A stretch of DNA of 64,000 nt from Novibacillus thermophilus (GTDB taxonomy: Bacteria; Bacillota; Bacilli; Thermoactinomycetales; Novibacillaceae). The position numbers and the translations under genes are program-made. Location of the stretch: the NCBI RefSeq assembly GCF_002005165.1, contig NZ_CP019699.1, positions 2,666,001-2,730,000 on the forward strand, given 5' to 3'. Each line of letters begins with the position of its first letter. The first letter of the stretch is position 1. Positions 27,802-36,447 of the stretch are shown here, one piece after another. The notes under the pieces were generated by a model. It saw only the letters and a program-made list of their open reading frames with translations. It searched no databases and was not told where the DNA came from.

Positions 27802-29148
27802 ATGACATACCGCTATTTACCGATGACTGATCAAGACCGCGAGGCGATGCTCTACACGATCGGCGTCAACCACGTGGATGAGTTGTTTGCTGATATCCCG
27901 GAAGCGATCCGCTTTAAAGGAAAACTAGACATCCCAGAGGCGATGTCCGAACCGGAGCTCGTGCGGCACATGCGCCGCCTGGCCGATCAGAACCTCGATT
28001 TTGGCCGTGTCGTATCTTTTCTCGGCGCCGGAATGTACGAACACCACATACCGAGCGTCGTCGGACACGTCATTGGACGATCGGAATTTTACACCGCATA
28101 TACTCCGTACCAACCGGAAATTAGCCAGGGGGAACTGCAGGCGATCTTTGAATTTCAGTCGATGATCTGTGAGTTGACCGGCATGGAGGTGGCCAACTCC
28201 TCCATGTACGATGGGCCGACCGCCCTTGCTGAAGCGGCGTCGATGGCATCCGCCGTTTCCCGCAAAGGCAAAGTACTCGTCTCCCGCACCGTTCATCCAG
28301 AAGCGCGCAGTGTGCTGCGCACACTGGCGAAAGGGCTCGGCCACGAAATTGTGGAAGTGCCGCATGCCGACGGCGTGACAGACGTCGATCGGCTGGACCA
28401 GTTGGCTGACGCCGAGACGGCAGCCATCATCGTGCAGACGCCGAACTTTTTCGGCAACCTGGAAGATTTGTCCGCTATCGAGCCGATCGCCCATCGCCAC
28501 AAAGGGCTGTTCGTCGTCAGCGTGAATCCGTTATCCCTCGGCATTTTGGAACCGCCGGCCTCTTTCGGAGCCGACGTCGTCGTCGGTGACGCCCAGCCCC
28601 TCGGCATTCCGGTACAGTTCGGCGGTCCGTCCTGCGGTTTCTTTGCGACGACAGACAAACTGATGCGGCGCATTCCCGGCCGCATCGTCGGACAGACGAC
28701 AGACGAAGACGGGGTGAGGGGGTTTGTCCTCACGTTGCAGGCGCGGGAACAACACATCCGACGGGAAAAAGCGACGTCGAACATTTGCTCCAACCAGGCG
28801 TTGAACGCGTTGGCGGCGGCGGTGTACATGAGTGCCTTGGGGAAACAGGGGATGCAAGACGTTGCCAACTTGAATCTGCAAAAAGCCCACTACGCCTATC
28901 GCCAGCTGCTGAACGTCTCTCGCGTCGAACCGCTGTTTGAACAGCCGTTTTTCAACGAATTTGCCGTCAAACTGCCGCGGTCCGCGAAGGAGCTGCAAAA
29001 AGTGCTGTTAGAGAAGGGAATTCTCGGCGGTTACGATCTGTCGAAAGACTATCCGGAACTCGGTGACGCCGTGCTGCTCGCCGTGACGGAAGTGCGGACG
29101 AAAGCGGAAATTGATGAACTCGTGTCGACAGTGGAGGGTTGGGTATGA
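27802..29148 (+). CDS. gcvPA: glycine dehydrogenase subunit 1
   Basis: 448 residues, the normal length of the N-terminal half in split P-proteins. Motifs: [53 protein letters not shown] and [16 protein letters not shown] ending ([12 protein letters not shown]). It forms a heterotetramer with GcvPB and decarboxylates glycine. Its stop overlaps the gcvPB start. Confidence 0.95.
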   Translation: MTYRYLPMTDQDREAMLYTIGVNHVDELFADIPEAIRFKGKLDIPEAMSEPELVRHMRRLADQNLDFGRVVSFLGAGMYEHHIPSVVGHVIGRSEFYTAYTPYQPEISQGELQAIFEFQSMICELTGMEVANSSMYDGPTALAEAASMASAVSRKGKVLVSRTVHPEARSVLRTLAKGLGHEIVEVPHADGVTDVDRLDQLADAETAAIIVQTPNFFGNLEDLSAIEPIAHRHKGLFVVSVNPLSLGILEPPASFGADVVVGDAQPLGIPVQFGGPSCGFFATTDKLMRRIPGRIVGQTTDEDGVRGFVLTLQAREQHIRREKATSNICSNQALNALAAAVYMSALGKQGMQDVANLNLQKAHYAYRQLLNVSRVEPLFEQPFFNEFAVKLPRSAKELQKVLLEKGILGGYDLSKDYPELGDAVLLAVTEVRTKAEIDELVSTVEGWV

Positions 29149-30599
29149 GTAAAGAGAAAGCACTCATCTTTGAATTGAGCCAGCCGGGCCGGGTCGCCTA
29201 CAGTCTGCCTGAATCTGACGTGGACAAAGTGGAAGGGAGCGACCTGCTGCCAGAGCACTTCAGGCGCAAACAGCCGGCGGAGCTGCCGGAAGTGTCCGAA
29301 CTAGACCTCGTACGCCACTACACTGAACTGTCACGGCGAAATCACGGGGTCGACACTGGTTTTTATCCCCTCGGTTCGTGTACGATGAAGTACAATCCGA
29401 AAGTGAATGAAGATGTGGCGCGTTACGATGGATTTGCCCGCATTCACCCGTATCAGCCGGAAGACACAGTACAAGGGGCGTTACAACTGTTGTACGAGTT
29501 GCAACGGGATTTGGCCCACATCACCGGCATGGACGAAGTGACACTGCAATCTGCGGCAGGGGCGCAAGGGGAATGGGCTGGCCTGATGATGATTCGCGCC
29601 TACCACGAGGAGCGCGGCGACACGAAGCGGACGAAAGTGATTGTACCGGATTCTGCTCACGGTACGAACCCGGCCAGTGCCACTGTCGCCGGTTTTGATA
29701 CGGTCACGGTGAAGTCGAACGAACGGGGTCAGGTCGACGTTGACATGTTGCGCCAACTTGTCGGCGAAGACACGGCGGCGTTGATGCTCACCAACCCGAA
29801 CACTCTCGGGCTCTTTGAAGAAGAAATCGAAGACATCGCCCGCATCGTCCACGAAGCAGGTGGACTGTTGTACTACGACGGGGCCAACGCCAACGCCATT
29901 CTCGGCAAAGCCCGCCCCGGGGACATGGGGTTCGACGTCGTTCACCTAAACTTGCACAAAACGTTTACGACGCCGCACGGCGGGGGCGGACCTGGGGCCG
30001 GGCCGGTCGGCGTCAAAAAAGCGTTAGCCCGCTTCCTGCCGAAACCGATGGTGAAAAAGGATGGGGAGCGCTACTACCTCGACGGCGACATGCCGGATTC
30101 CATCGGGAGGATTAAAGGGTTTTACGGCAACTTCGGCATCCTCGTCCGGGCTTACGCCTACATCCGCACAATGGGACCGGAAGGGCTTAGGCAAGTGTCC
30201 GAAGACGCCGTACTGAACGCTAACTACTTGCTTGAGAGACTGTCCGATCATTACGACGTGCCGTTCCCCGGGCTGTGCAAACACGAATTCGTGCTCTCCG
30301 GGAACCGACAGAAAAAGCTGGGCGTGCGCACACTGGACATCGCCAAGCGTCTCCTGGACTTCGGCATACATCCGCCGACGATCTACTTTCCGCTCATCGT
30401 CGACGAATGCCTCATGATCGAACCGACCGAAACTGAGAGCAAAGAAACGCTCGACGCTTTCGCCGACGTCATGATTCAGATTGCAAAAGAAGCCGAACAA
30501 GAGCCGGAAGTTGTGCAGGAGGCGCCGCACCACACAGTTGTGAAGCGGATGGATGAAGTGACGGCCGCGCGAAAACCGGTCCTGCGCTACCAAAAGTGA
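29145..30599 (+). CDS. gcvPB: glycine dehydrogenase subunit 2
   Basis: 484 residues carrying the PLP site: the lysine in [20 protein letters not shown], plus [15 protein letters not shown] and [15 protein letters not shown] at 29145 overlaps the gcvPA stop (ATGA). It is the catalytic half of the split P-protein. No clear terminator follows. The usual next genes in B. subtilis (yqhL, lipM) are displaced about 9 kb to the right by an accessory block. Confidence 0.95.
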   Translation: MSKEKALIFELSQPGRVAYSLPESDVDKVEGSDLLPEHFRRKQPAELPEVSELDLVRHYTELSRRNHGVDTGFYPLGSCTMKYNPKVNEDVARYDGFARIHPYQPEDTVQGALQLLYELQRDLAHITGMDEVTLQSAAGAQGEWAGLMMIRAYHEERGDTKRTKVIVPDSAHGTNPASATVAGFDTVTVKSNERGQVDVDMLRQLVGEDTAALMLTNPNTLGLFEEEIEDIARIVHEAGGLLYYDGANANAILGKARPGDMGFDVVHLNLHKTFTTPHGGGGPGAGPVGVKKALARFLPKPMVKKDGERYYLDGDMPDSIGRIKGFYGNFGILVRAYAYIRTMGPEGLRQVSEDAVLNANYLLERLSDHYDVPFPGLCKHEFVLSGNRQKKLGVRTLDIAKRLLDFGIHPPTIYFPLIVDECLMIEPTETESKETLDAFADVMIQIAKEAEQEPEVVQEAPHHTVVKRMDEVTAARKPVLRYQK

Positions 30600-30800
30600 A
30601 CGGATCGGTTTCCGCGACGCACGTGTCTCAAACGTTACGATCTTCTGCTCAAAAGGCCACAATGGACGCAGATGATAATATGTCTGATATAGAGGGGGCA
30701 GTTGCCCCACCCCAAATCTCTCACACCTCCAACCCGTTTGGCATTTTGAATACCGACCTCCAGTCGACCTTACACAAAACACCAACCTGCCAAAAATTGT
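30600..30800. other. intergenic DNA, no gene seen
   Basis: About 200 bases without coding signs. A GGGGCA/TGCCCC hairpin sits near 30697, without a T run. It is the left border of the accessory block. Confidence 0.5.
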
Positions 30801-30818
30801 TAAATAACAAGGATTCAT
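30801..30818. repeat. target-site duplication, left copy
   Basis: TAAATAACAAGGATTCAT, repeated exactly at 32396-32413 on the other side of the IS. The last base may belong to the element. Confidence 0.8.
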
Positions 30819-30901
30819 GTCAAGCGTCAGTGAAAATGTCCTATTAACTCGTCAGTGATTCTGTCCTATTTTAGTTATTCCCCCATCCCGTTCAGGAGCG
30901 T

Positions 30902-30982
30902 AGCTTGTAGTGGGCATTTTATCAAGGGTAAAGGCGTATGCCCGAGTTTCACTCGCCCTTGATAAAATGCCCACTACAAGCT
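30902..30982. repeat. perfect 27-bp inverted repeat inside the IS
   Basis: Arms 30902-30928 and 30956-30982 are exact reverse complements with a 27-nt loop. The arm starts AGCTTGTAGTGGGCAT. It lies past the 3' end of the transposase and inside the element. Confidence 0.9.
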
Positions 30983-31042
30983 CCCTGGCTAAAAGGGATG
31001 AAGGGATCATTGTCCGTATTCTAACGGCACAGTCTAGATTTT

Positions 31043-32323
31043 TTAAGCCCGTTGTCGTATCCTAGATTTAGATTGGGTGCGCCCATATTGGCGCCAAGGA
31101 TGATTGAGTGCGGGCTTGTGAGGTTGTTTCTCCGAGCTCGCCTTTTGTTTTTGCAGCGACTGGCGTTTTGGTTTTACTGTTTCCTTTAGGGGGTAATCCA
31201 CCCCTTTGTGCCGGACAAATAGTCTTCCGTCTAATGTTTCTCGCACTTCGACACGGGTTTTGCGCGGGATGGTTTGTTGGTGATCCGAGCGATCTATTGT
31301 GTAGGTTTTTCCTTTGTAAGCAATTGTTTCTCCGGTTCCCAGAGTACGCTTTTCACGGTAGCAAAGAATTAGATCCAACGCTTGTCCTTGTTCCAAAGGG
31401 ACAAACGCACTTTCTGGGTCACGCGGTTCAACCGCAAACTGTTCGTTATGCGCTTTGATCAACTCCGGCAGCACCGTGTTGGCCTCCTCAATGGTGTCGA
31501 TGCCCCGGAGGCGCAACTCGACAATCCAACGGTCTTGTAGCGTTTGGAACAGCCGTTCAATCCGTCCCTTGGCTTGTGGTGTTAAGGCTTTGATATGAGT
31601 CACACCTAACTCTTCAAGGGCTTGTCCGAATTGCGACAAAGGAACGGGTTCTCCCGCCAATTCCTGCTCGATCGTTTGCTTCTCGTTAGGGGAACGGAAA
31701 ATCATATGGCGATCCGAATACACACTCATCGGAATGCCAGTTTGCTCAATCATCTGTCGTGTCAGCCTAAAATAGCCCTCGGTGTCCTCCTGTGGCCGGA
31801 AAAGAGCAGCCACGACTTTTCCAGTGGCATCATCAATGGCGGCAAGAAGGGACATCGGTTCCGCTCGATCTTCCAACCAAGGGTGAGGGCTCCCGTCCAT
31901 TTGGACTAACATGCCGGCTTGTGGCTTTCGCTCACGTGGCCGGTGCACGTTAGCCGGACGCCGTTTGCGTTTCGGTTTGATGCCGGCCTCAGAGCGAATG
32001 CGACGCACGGTTGACGGACTGACGTGAATTCCTTCGTACTTGGCCAACAATTCGGCAAAATGCACATCATTACACCCTTGATACGCATCGCTTTGGTGGA
32101 GCTCCAGAATTCTTTGACGTGTATTGTCAGACAGTGCGTGTGCCGGTTTGCGTCCTTTGTTTTTGTGGATAATCCCCGTTTCCCCCTCCTCAAGCACCCG
32201 TTTTTTGAGACGACAAACCTGGCGGTAACTTAACCCAAGGAGTTCAGCGGCTTCACCTCCTGTGATCAAACCTTGAATCCAGCGATCAATGACGGTGTAA
32301 CGCTTCAGCTCTTGTCTGCTCAT
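31043..32323 (-). CDS. IS1202-like (ISNCY) transposase
   Basis: 426 residues. Two N-terminal helix-turn-helix regions (GEAAELLGLSYRQVCRLKKR; VSPSTVRRIRSEAG) precede a DDE integrase core: D in LVQMDGSPHPWLEDR, D in VYSDRHMIFR, and E in AKGRIERLFQTLQDRW. The ATG at 32323 has GGGAGAG 9 nt upstream. The core looks intact, so the element may be active. Confidence 0.9.
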   Translation of the reverse strand: MSRQELKRYTVIDRWIQGLITGGEAAELLGLSYRQVCRLKKRVLEEGETGIIHKNKGRKPAHALSDNTRQRILELHQSDAYQGCNDVHFAELLAKYEGIHVSPSTVRRIRSEAGIKPKRKRRPANVHRPRERKPQAGMLVQMDGSPHPWLEDRAEPMSLLAAIDDATGKVVAALFRPQEDTEGYFRLTRQMIEQTGIPMSVYSDRHMIFRSPNEKQTIEQELAGEPVPLSQFGQALEELGVTHIKALTPQAKGRIERLFQTLQDRWIVELRLRGIDTIEEANTVLPELIKAHNEQFAVEPRDPESAFVPLEQGQALDLILCYREKRTLGTGETIAYKGKTYTIDRSDHQQTIPRKTRVEVRETLDGRLFVRHKGVDYPLKETVKPKRQSLQKQKASSEKQPHKPALNHPWRQYGRTQSKSRIRQRA

Positions 32324-32395
32324 GAATATGTTCTCTCCCATATGTGACATTTTCACTGACGCGTTACAATATGACAATATCACTGACGAACAACA

Positions 32396-32413
32396 TAAAT
32401 AACAAGGATTCAT
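32396..32413. repeat. target-site duplication, right copy
   Basis: Exact copy of 30801-30818. The 190 bases from here to the membrane protein gene at 32602 are AT-rich and hold no other gene; a promoter for the lanthipeptide block is likely there. Confidence 0.8.
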
Positions 32414-32601
32414 TGACAAGGAAAAACCAATTCTTTATATTATATGTTTGGTTAAAACGATGTCTACCGACAGACTGTCAACCTGATCGAAAAAAGATAT
32501 TTCTCACTTTTCAAATTACTTGCTTCTTCGAAAATTGACCTCTTCTCATTACACGAATAAACAAGTGTCATGAAATGACGGGAAGGAGTAAGGAGCGCAA
32601 A

Positions 32602-33294
32602 ATGTATAAAGGGATCAAGTTCTTCTGCCGAGTCGGTTTTTACGTCATGATCGCTTGGCTGGTGGTAGCTTGTCTCATGGCGCTAGTCTTACCGACTGAA
32701 GCGCGGGCAGAGGAGGCAGAAAGGCTTATTTTACCTCCTGCGGTCGGTCTTTTCGTCTTTGGTGGAATCAACGCGTGGATATATTACCGACTTCAACCGC
32801 ATCAGATGAGGAAATCCCACTCTTCAGAAAAGCACGTCGATCTGCGCCGGTGGGAACAGTTGTTCATCCTCTGTGCAGTTGGACTGTTCGCCATTAGTCT
32901 GTCGTTACTGTATTTGATCGGATGGGTGCTTCGCTTTGAAAGCACGGAATCCATGATGCAGGCAGCCGTCATTTTCATCGTGTGGTTGATATGCTTCATC
33001 TTACTCGCAAGTCTTCAAGGACATATTGTGAAAAAAATGAGAGGGGTCCATCAGGGCGGGCAGCTACTGATTCTGAAATTGTTAAATTTCCCCAAAAGAG
33101 AGTTAGATGAAAGTGAAGTACGTGTGGTGCATCGTGCAGCCTTTCGCACACGTTCACTCATGACGTGGATATTCTTCATCTCAATTCTCATCAGTTTGTA
33201 CTTTGGACAATTGTTTGCTTTTCTTGTTCTAGCAGCGATCTGGATGGTTCACTTCGGGCACTTTCACTATGTCATTCTTAAGCAGAAAAATTAA
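32602..33294 (+). CDS. membrane protein, DUF3169-like, first gene of lanthipeptide block
   Basis: 230 residues with about six hydrophobic segments in pairs (GFYVMIAWLVVACLMALVL; PPAVGLFVFGGINAWIYY; LFILCAVGLFAISLSLLYLI; AAVIFIVWLICFILLA; and two near the end). ATG 32602 has AAGGAG 9 nt upstream. The layout and a charged loop (NFPKRELDESEVRVVHRAAF) resemble DUF3169 proteins, which occur in some lantibiotic loci. A role in self-immunity or sensing is possible but only inferred from position. Confidence 0.55.
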   Translation: MYKGIKFFCRVGFYVMIAWLVVACLMALVLPTEARAEEAERLILPPAVGLFVFGGINAWIYYRLQPHQMRKSHSSEKHVDLRRWEQLFILCAVGLFAISLSLLYLIGWVLRFESTESMMQAAVIFIVWLICFILLASLQGHIVKKMRGVHQGGQLLILKLLNFPKRELDESEVRVVHRAAFRTRSLMTWIFFISILISLYFGQLFAFLVLAAIWMVHFGHFHYVILKQKN

Positions 33295-33355
33295 TCAATA
33301 ACTGCGGCCATCGGCCTAAATCGTTAGACTACAGAAATTAGAGAGGATCAAAAAA

Positions 33356-33610
33356 ATGTGTAAGCATTCGGTGAATATTAAACCGTTGAGTCAAAGAGAA
33401 AAGGAAGTCGCGATATTAATAGCCAAAGGGTATACAAACCAAGAGATTGCAGAGAAGTTGTACGTCAGTAGACGACGAATAGTAGACATTGTGATCTCGA
33501 TCAAAAAAAAGTGGCAGGTTAAAACAAGAGTAGAAATTGGTATCATTTGCTATCACCTTGGGTACATCGAACTGAAACAAGATGTTAAGGAGACAAATCG
33601 TGTTGAGTAG
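33356..33610 (+). CDS. LuxR/GerE-type DNA-binding protein, HTH only
   Basis: 84 residues, nearly all one GerE helix-turn-helix: LSQREKEVAILIAKGYTNQE then IAEKLYVSRRRIVDIVISIK. There is no receiver or sensor domain. Its 3' end overlaps the lanT start, so both are translated from one message. It is the only candidate pathway regulator in the block. Confidence 0.85.
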   Translation: MCKHSVNIKPLSQREKEVAILIAKGYTNQEIAEKLYVSRRRIVDIVISIKKKWQVKTRVEIGIICYHLGYIELKQDVKETNRVE

Positions 33611-35756
33611 ACTTCCCTACATTGAACAAATGGAGCACAGTGAGTGTGGCTTAGCGTGTTTAGCGATGATTTGTGGTTATTACAAAAAACACGTGACACT
33701 GACTGAGTTAAGAGAAGAGTTTGGAGTATCCAAAAGTGGAATGTCTTTATTCCACCTCAAAAAAATTAGTGAAAAATTAGATTTTGACGTCAAGGCGTAT
33801 AGAGGGGATATCACAACTGTCTCGAAAAGCGCCTTGCCGGTAATCGTCTTTTGGGAACAGAGACATTACGTTGTCCTTGAAAAGATGACAAAAAAGTACC
33901 TCTACATCGTTGACCCTGCTTCTGGAAGAAGGCGACTCACCATCGATGAGTTTAACACATCGTACTCTGGAATTTTTCTTTCGCTAAAACCGAATGCACA
34001 TTGGCGAAAGAGAAAGAAACAGTCGAGTTGGGGTTTTTACATTAAACATGCGTTTAAACAACCAAAATGGATCGTGCTCGTGCTCTTGTTTTCCACTTTA
34101 TTGCAAGGCTTGGGTATTTTGAACCCGATGCTGACTCAATGGATTACGGATGAAGTGTTAGTTCCGAAAAACGTTTCCTTCATTTCTATATTAGGGTATG
34201 CCGTGTTCATGCTGTACCTGTTTTACAATCTGAATTTAATGGCTAGGGGATATGTGGTCACCAAGTTGCAAAAGCATATGGATCACGCCCTCATGTCCCA
34301 TTTTACGCAACACTTGTTTAAACTCCCGTATCAATTTTTTGAGAACCGCTCAAGCGGTGATCTGTTGTTTCGGGCAAATTCAAATACGTTCATTCGCTCT
34401 GTTTTTTCGAACCGCTTAATTTCACTCATGATAGATTGCATGCTGCTGTTTTTTTATGCAGCCTTGCTCGTTTGGTATATCCCCTCTATGGGAATATTTG
34501 TGATCTTAAGTGGTGTCGTTTGCTTTGTGATTCTTTTGTTAAGCACATCTATCACACAGAGATTGACCTCCAAAGAAGTGGAGGCGCAAGCCAAAGTACA
34601 GAGTATTACAGCTGAAAATATTCACAATATTTGCGACATTAAAGTGATGGGGCTAGAACGCGCATCTTACGACACATGGGAAAAAAACTTTATGCAACAG
34701 TTGGTTGCAACTGAGAAAAGGAATTTATGGGATACGTTTCTGAATGTTATTTCGTCAGGATATCAGTTTATTTTGCCTGTTTTTTTGCTTTGGATGGGAA
34801 GCTCCCGCGTCATTGAAGGGAGCGTAAGCTTAGGCACATTGGTTGCGTTTAGTAATTTGGCGTCTTCGTTCATGGCGCCGATCGTTTCTATCGGAACGGC
34901 TTATAACGAAGTGATTTTGGTGAATAACTACATCAAAAGAATTAAAGACGTAGTGGACAGTCGAGCGGAAGGTTCAAAACAAAACGTCTCGCTTCAAAAA
35001 CTACGTGGCAAAATTGAGATCAAAAATGTAGATTTTCGATACAGTCCGTATGATGAATACGTCCTTAAAAATGTGACACTGACGATTCATCCAGGTGAAA
35101 AGGTGGCCATTGTCGGTTCTTCTGGATCGGGAAAGAGCACACTAGCAAAGCTGATTCTCGGGTTGTACCGTGCAACGAACGGTGAAGTGTACATAGACGA
35201 CTACCCGTTAAGTGATTACGACTTGAAGTCCGTTCGGCGGGAAATCGGAACAGTGTTACAAGAGACTCGGCTATTCAACACAACGATCTATGACAATATT
35301 GTGATGAATCAGCCGGGTTTGTCGATTGAACAAGCAGTGAATGCTGCCAAGATGGCGGAAATTCATGACGAGATTATGAAACTCCCTTTAGGATACTATA
35401 CCGTTGTGTCCGAAAATGGGATTAATTTTTCGGGTGGACAGCGTCAACGTTTATTAATCGCAAGGGCGCTCGTAACGGAACCTTCTATTCTTATTCTCGA
35501 TGAAGCGACGAGCTCTCTAGATTCCGTAACCGAAAAAAAGATTATGGAGCGATTGCATACCCTTGAATGTACGCGTGTCATGATCGCCCATCGCCTCAGC
35601 ACAATCAAGAATGCGGATCGAATACTTGTGATGCACAAGGGAACGATTGTGGAGCAAGGAGATCACCTTTCGCTCTATCAAAAGGGAGGTCACTACTATC
35701 ACTTATACACCCAGCAACTAGAGAGAGCAGACGAGAATTCGCCTTTAATCAGGTAG
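33600..35756 (+). CDS. lanT: LanT: peptidase C39-ABC exporter
   Basis: About 719 residues. The N-terminal C39 protease has the catalytic cysteine in EQMEHSECGLACLAMI (near residue 16), histidine in EQRHYVVL (near 94) and aspartate in VDPASG. Then come about six membrane helices (residues 150-430) and an ATPase: Walker A GSSGSGKST near 508, signature FSGGQRQR near 610, Walker B ILILDEATSSLD. It cleaves leaders after Gly-Gly and exports the lanthipeptides. Start GTG 33600 or TTG 33603 follows AAGGAGA. Confidence 0.93.
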   Translation: MLSRLPYIEQMEHSECGLACLAMICGYYKKHVTLTELREEFGVSKSGMSLFHLKKISEKLDFDVKAYRGDITTVSKSALPVIVFWEQRHYVVLEKMTKKYLYIVDPASGRRRLTIDEFNTSYSGIFLSLKPNAHWRKRKKQSSWGFYIKHAFKQPKWIVLVLLFSTLLQGLGILNPMLTQWITDEVLVPKNVSFISILGYAVFMLYLFYNLNLMARGYVVTKLQKHMDHALMSHFTQHLFKLPYQFFENRSSGDLLFRANSNTFIRSVFSNRLISLMIDCMLLFFYAALLVWYIPSMGIFVILSGVVCFVILLLSTSITQRLTSKEVEAQAKVQSITAENIHNICDIKVMGLERASYDTWEKNFMQQLVATEKRNLWDTFLNVISSGYQFILPVFLLWMGSSRVIEGSVSLGTLVAFSNLASSFMAPIVSIGTAYNEVILVNNYIKRIKDVVDSRAEGSKQNVSLQKLRGKIEIKNVDFRYSPYDEYVLKNVTLTIHPGEKVAIVGSSGSGKSTLAKLILGLYRATNGEVYIDDYPLSDYDLKSVRREIGTVLQETRLFNTTIYDNIVMNQPGLSIEQAVNAAKMAEIHDEIMKLPLGYYTVVSENGINFSGGQRQRLLIARALVTEPSILILDEATSSLDSVTEKKIMERLHTLECTRVMIAHRLSTIKNADRILVMHKGTIVEQGDHLSLYQKGGHYYHLYTQQLERADENSPLIR

Positions 35757-35868
35757 AGTAACAAATCGTGAACAACATTTCCCTTTAGGGAACTATAAAA
35801 AAAATATAATCCTAATATAATAGTTGTTGGTAGAAAAATAAAGAAATTAACGCAAGGAGGGAAAAGGT

Positions 35869-36111
35869 GTGAATCGTAACGACTTGGTCAAGGCTTGGAA
35901 AGATCCGAGTTATCGTGAGCGGGCAGGAGTGTCCATCTCGCACCCCGCTGGAGAGGTATTAACCGAAATAAGCGATGAAGAATTAATGAGAGTTAATGGC
36001 GGGGCAGGAGTGGAGCCACAAGCTACCCCTACTACAGTGTCTTCCGCCTGGTGTGTTTCAGCTGGAATAGGCACGGGGCTTCTGCTCACATTCACTGTGT
36101 GCAAAAATTAA
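35869..36111 (+). CDS. lanA1: class II lanthipeptide precursor 1 (CylL-S-like core)
   Basis: 80 residues, GTG start behind AAGGAGGG. The leader opens with the mersacidin-type LVKAWKDPSYRER and ends GEVLTEISDEELMRVNGG, a LanT double-glycine site. The 35-residue core has two cysteines, each preceded by Ser/Thr-x3 (SSAWC; TFTVC), 15 residues apart, with a glycine-rich centre (SAGIGTG). This is the ring plan of the small cytolysin subunit. AGVEPQ after Gly-Gly is six residues, like the hexapeptide that cytolysin's second protease removes. Confidence 0.9.
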   Translation: MNRNDLVKAWKDPSYRERAGVSISHPAGEVLTEISDEELMRVNGGAGVEPQATPTTVSSAWCVSAGIGTGLLLTFTVCKN

Positions 36112-36132
36112 GGTCAAAGGAGGATGTGTCGA

Positions 36133-36375
36133 ATGAGTGAACAGCTTGTGAGAGCTTGGAAAGATCCTGATTATCGCGAGACAGTTCAACTTAACGTTGC
36201 GCACCCGTCTGGAGAAGCGTTAACGGAAATCAGCGACGATGAGCTCATGCGGATCAACGGAGGAGCTGATGACGCCCAAGCTGCTGCTGTCACCCCAACA
36301 CCTCTCACTAGCTCCATGCCGTGTACAGTCGGAATCGGAATCGGAACTGTCATTTACTCCGTCATGAAATGTTAA
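36133..36375 (+). CDS. lanA2: class II lanthipeptide precursor 2 (CylL-S-like core)
   Basis: 80 residues. ATG 36133 has AAGGAGG 9 nt upstream (ATG 36124 is too close). Leader: LVRAWKDPDYRET ... GEALTEISDDELMRINGG, very close to precursor 1. The core has two cysteines in Ser-x3-Cys settings (SSMPC; SVMKC), again 15 residues apart, with centre VGIGIGTV and a C-terminal cysteine exactly as in CylL-S. Both precursors are probably modified by the single LanM downstream. Confidence 0.9.
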   Translation: MSEQLVRAWKDPDYRETVQLNVAHPSGEALTEISDDELMRINGGADDAQAAAVTPTPLTSSMPCTVGIGIGTVIYSVMKC

Positions 36376-36391
36376 CAGAACGATCGAGTGA

Positions 36392-36424
36392 GACGAGCTA
36401 TATGCGGTACGTATGTAGCTCGTC
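36392..36424 (+). terminator. intercistronic hairpin between lanA2 and lanM
   Basis: GACGAGCTATATGC pairs with GTATGTAGCTCGTC (14 bp, two G-U) over a GGTAC loop, followed by CATTTTC. The weak T tail suggests partial termination or RNA protection, which would give more precursor than LanM transcript. Confidence 0.7.
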
Positions 36425-36447
36425 CATTTTCGGTTGGGGGTTTTTAA

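Larger units (their letters stand above)
30818..32395 (-). mobile_element. IS1202-like (ISNCY) insertion sequence
   Basis: About 1,578 bp with one transposase on the minus strand. Both ends carry two copies of GTCAGTGA followed by TGTC (left at 30825 and 30851; right, inverted, at 32353 and 32380). The 18-bp direct repeat TAAATAACAAGGATTCAT is at 30801-30818 and 32396-32413, a long target duplication such as IS1202-type elements make. Exact ends are uncertain by 1-2 bases. Confidence 0.85.

Noticed and set aside
35869..36375. Mersacidin- or lichenicidin-type cores
   Set aside because: The leaders are mersacidin-like, but the cores have two cysteines with CylL-S spacing instead of the three or four cysteines of those peptides.
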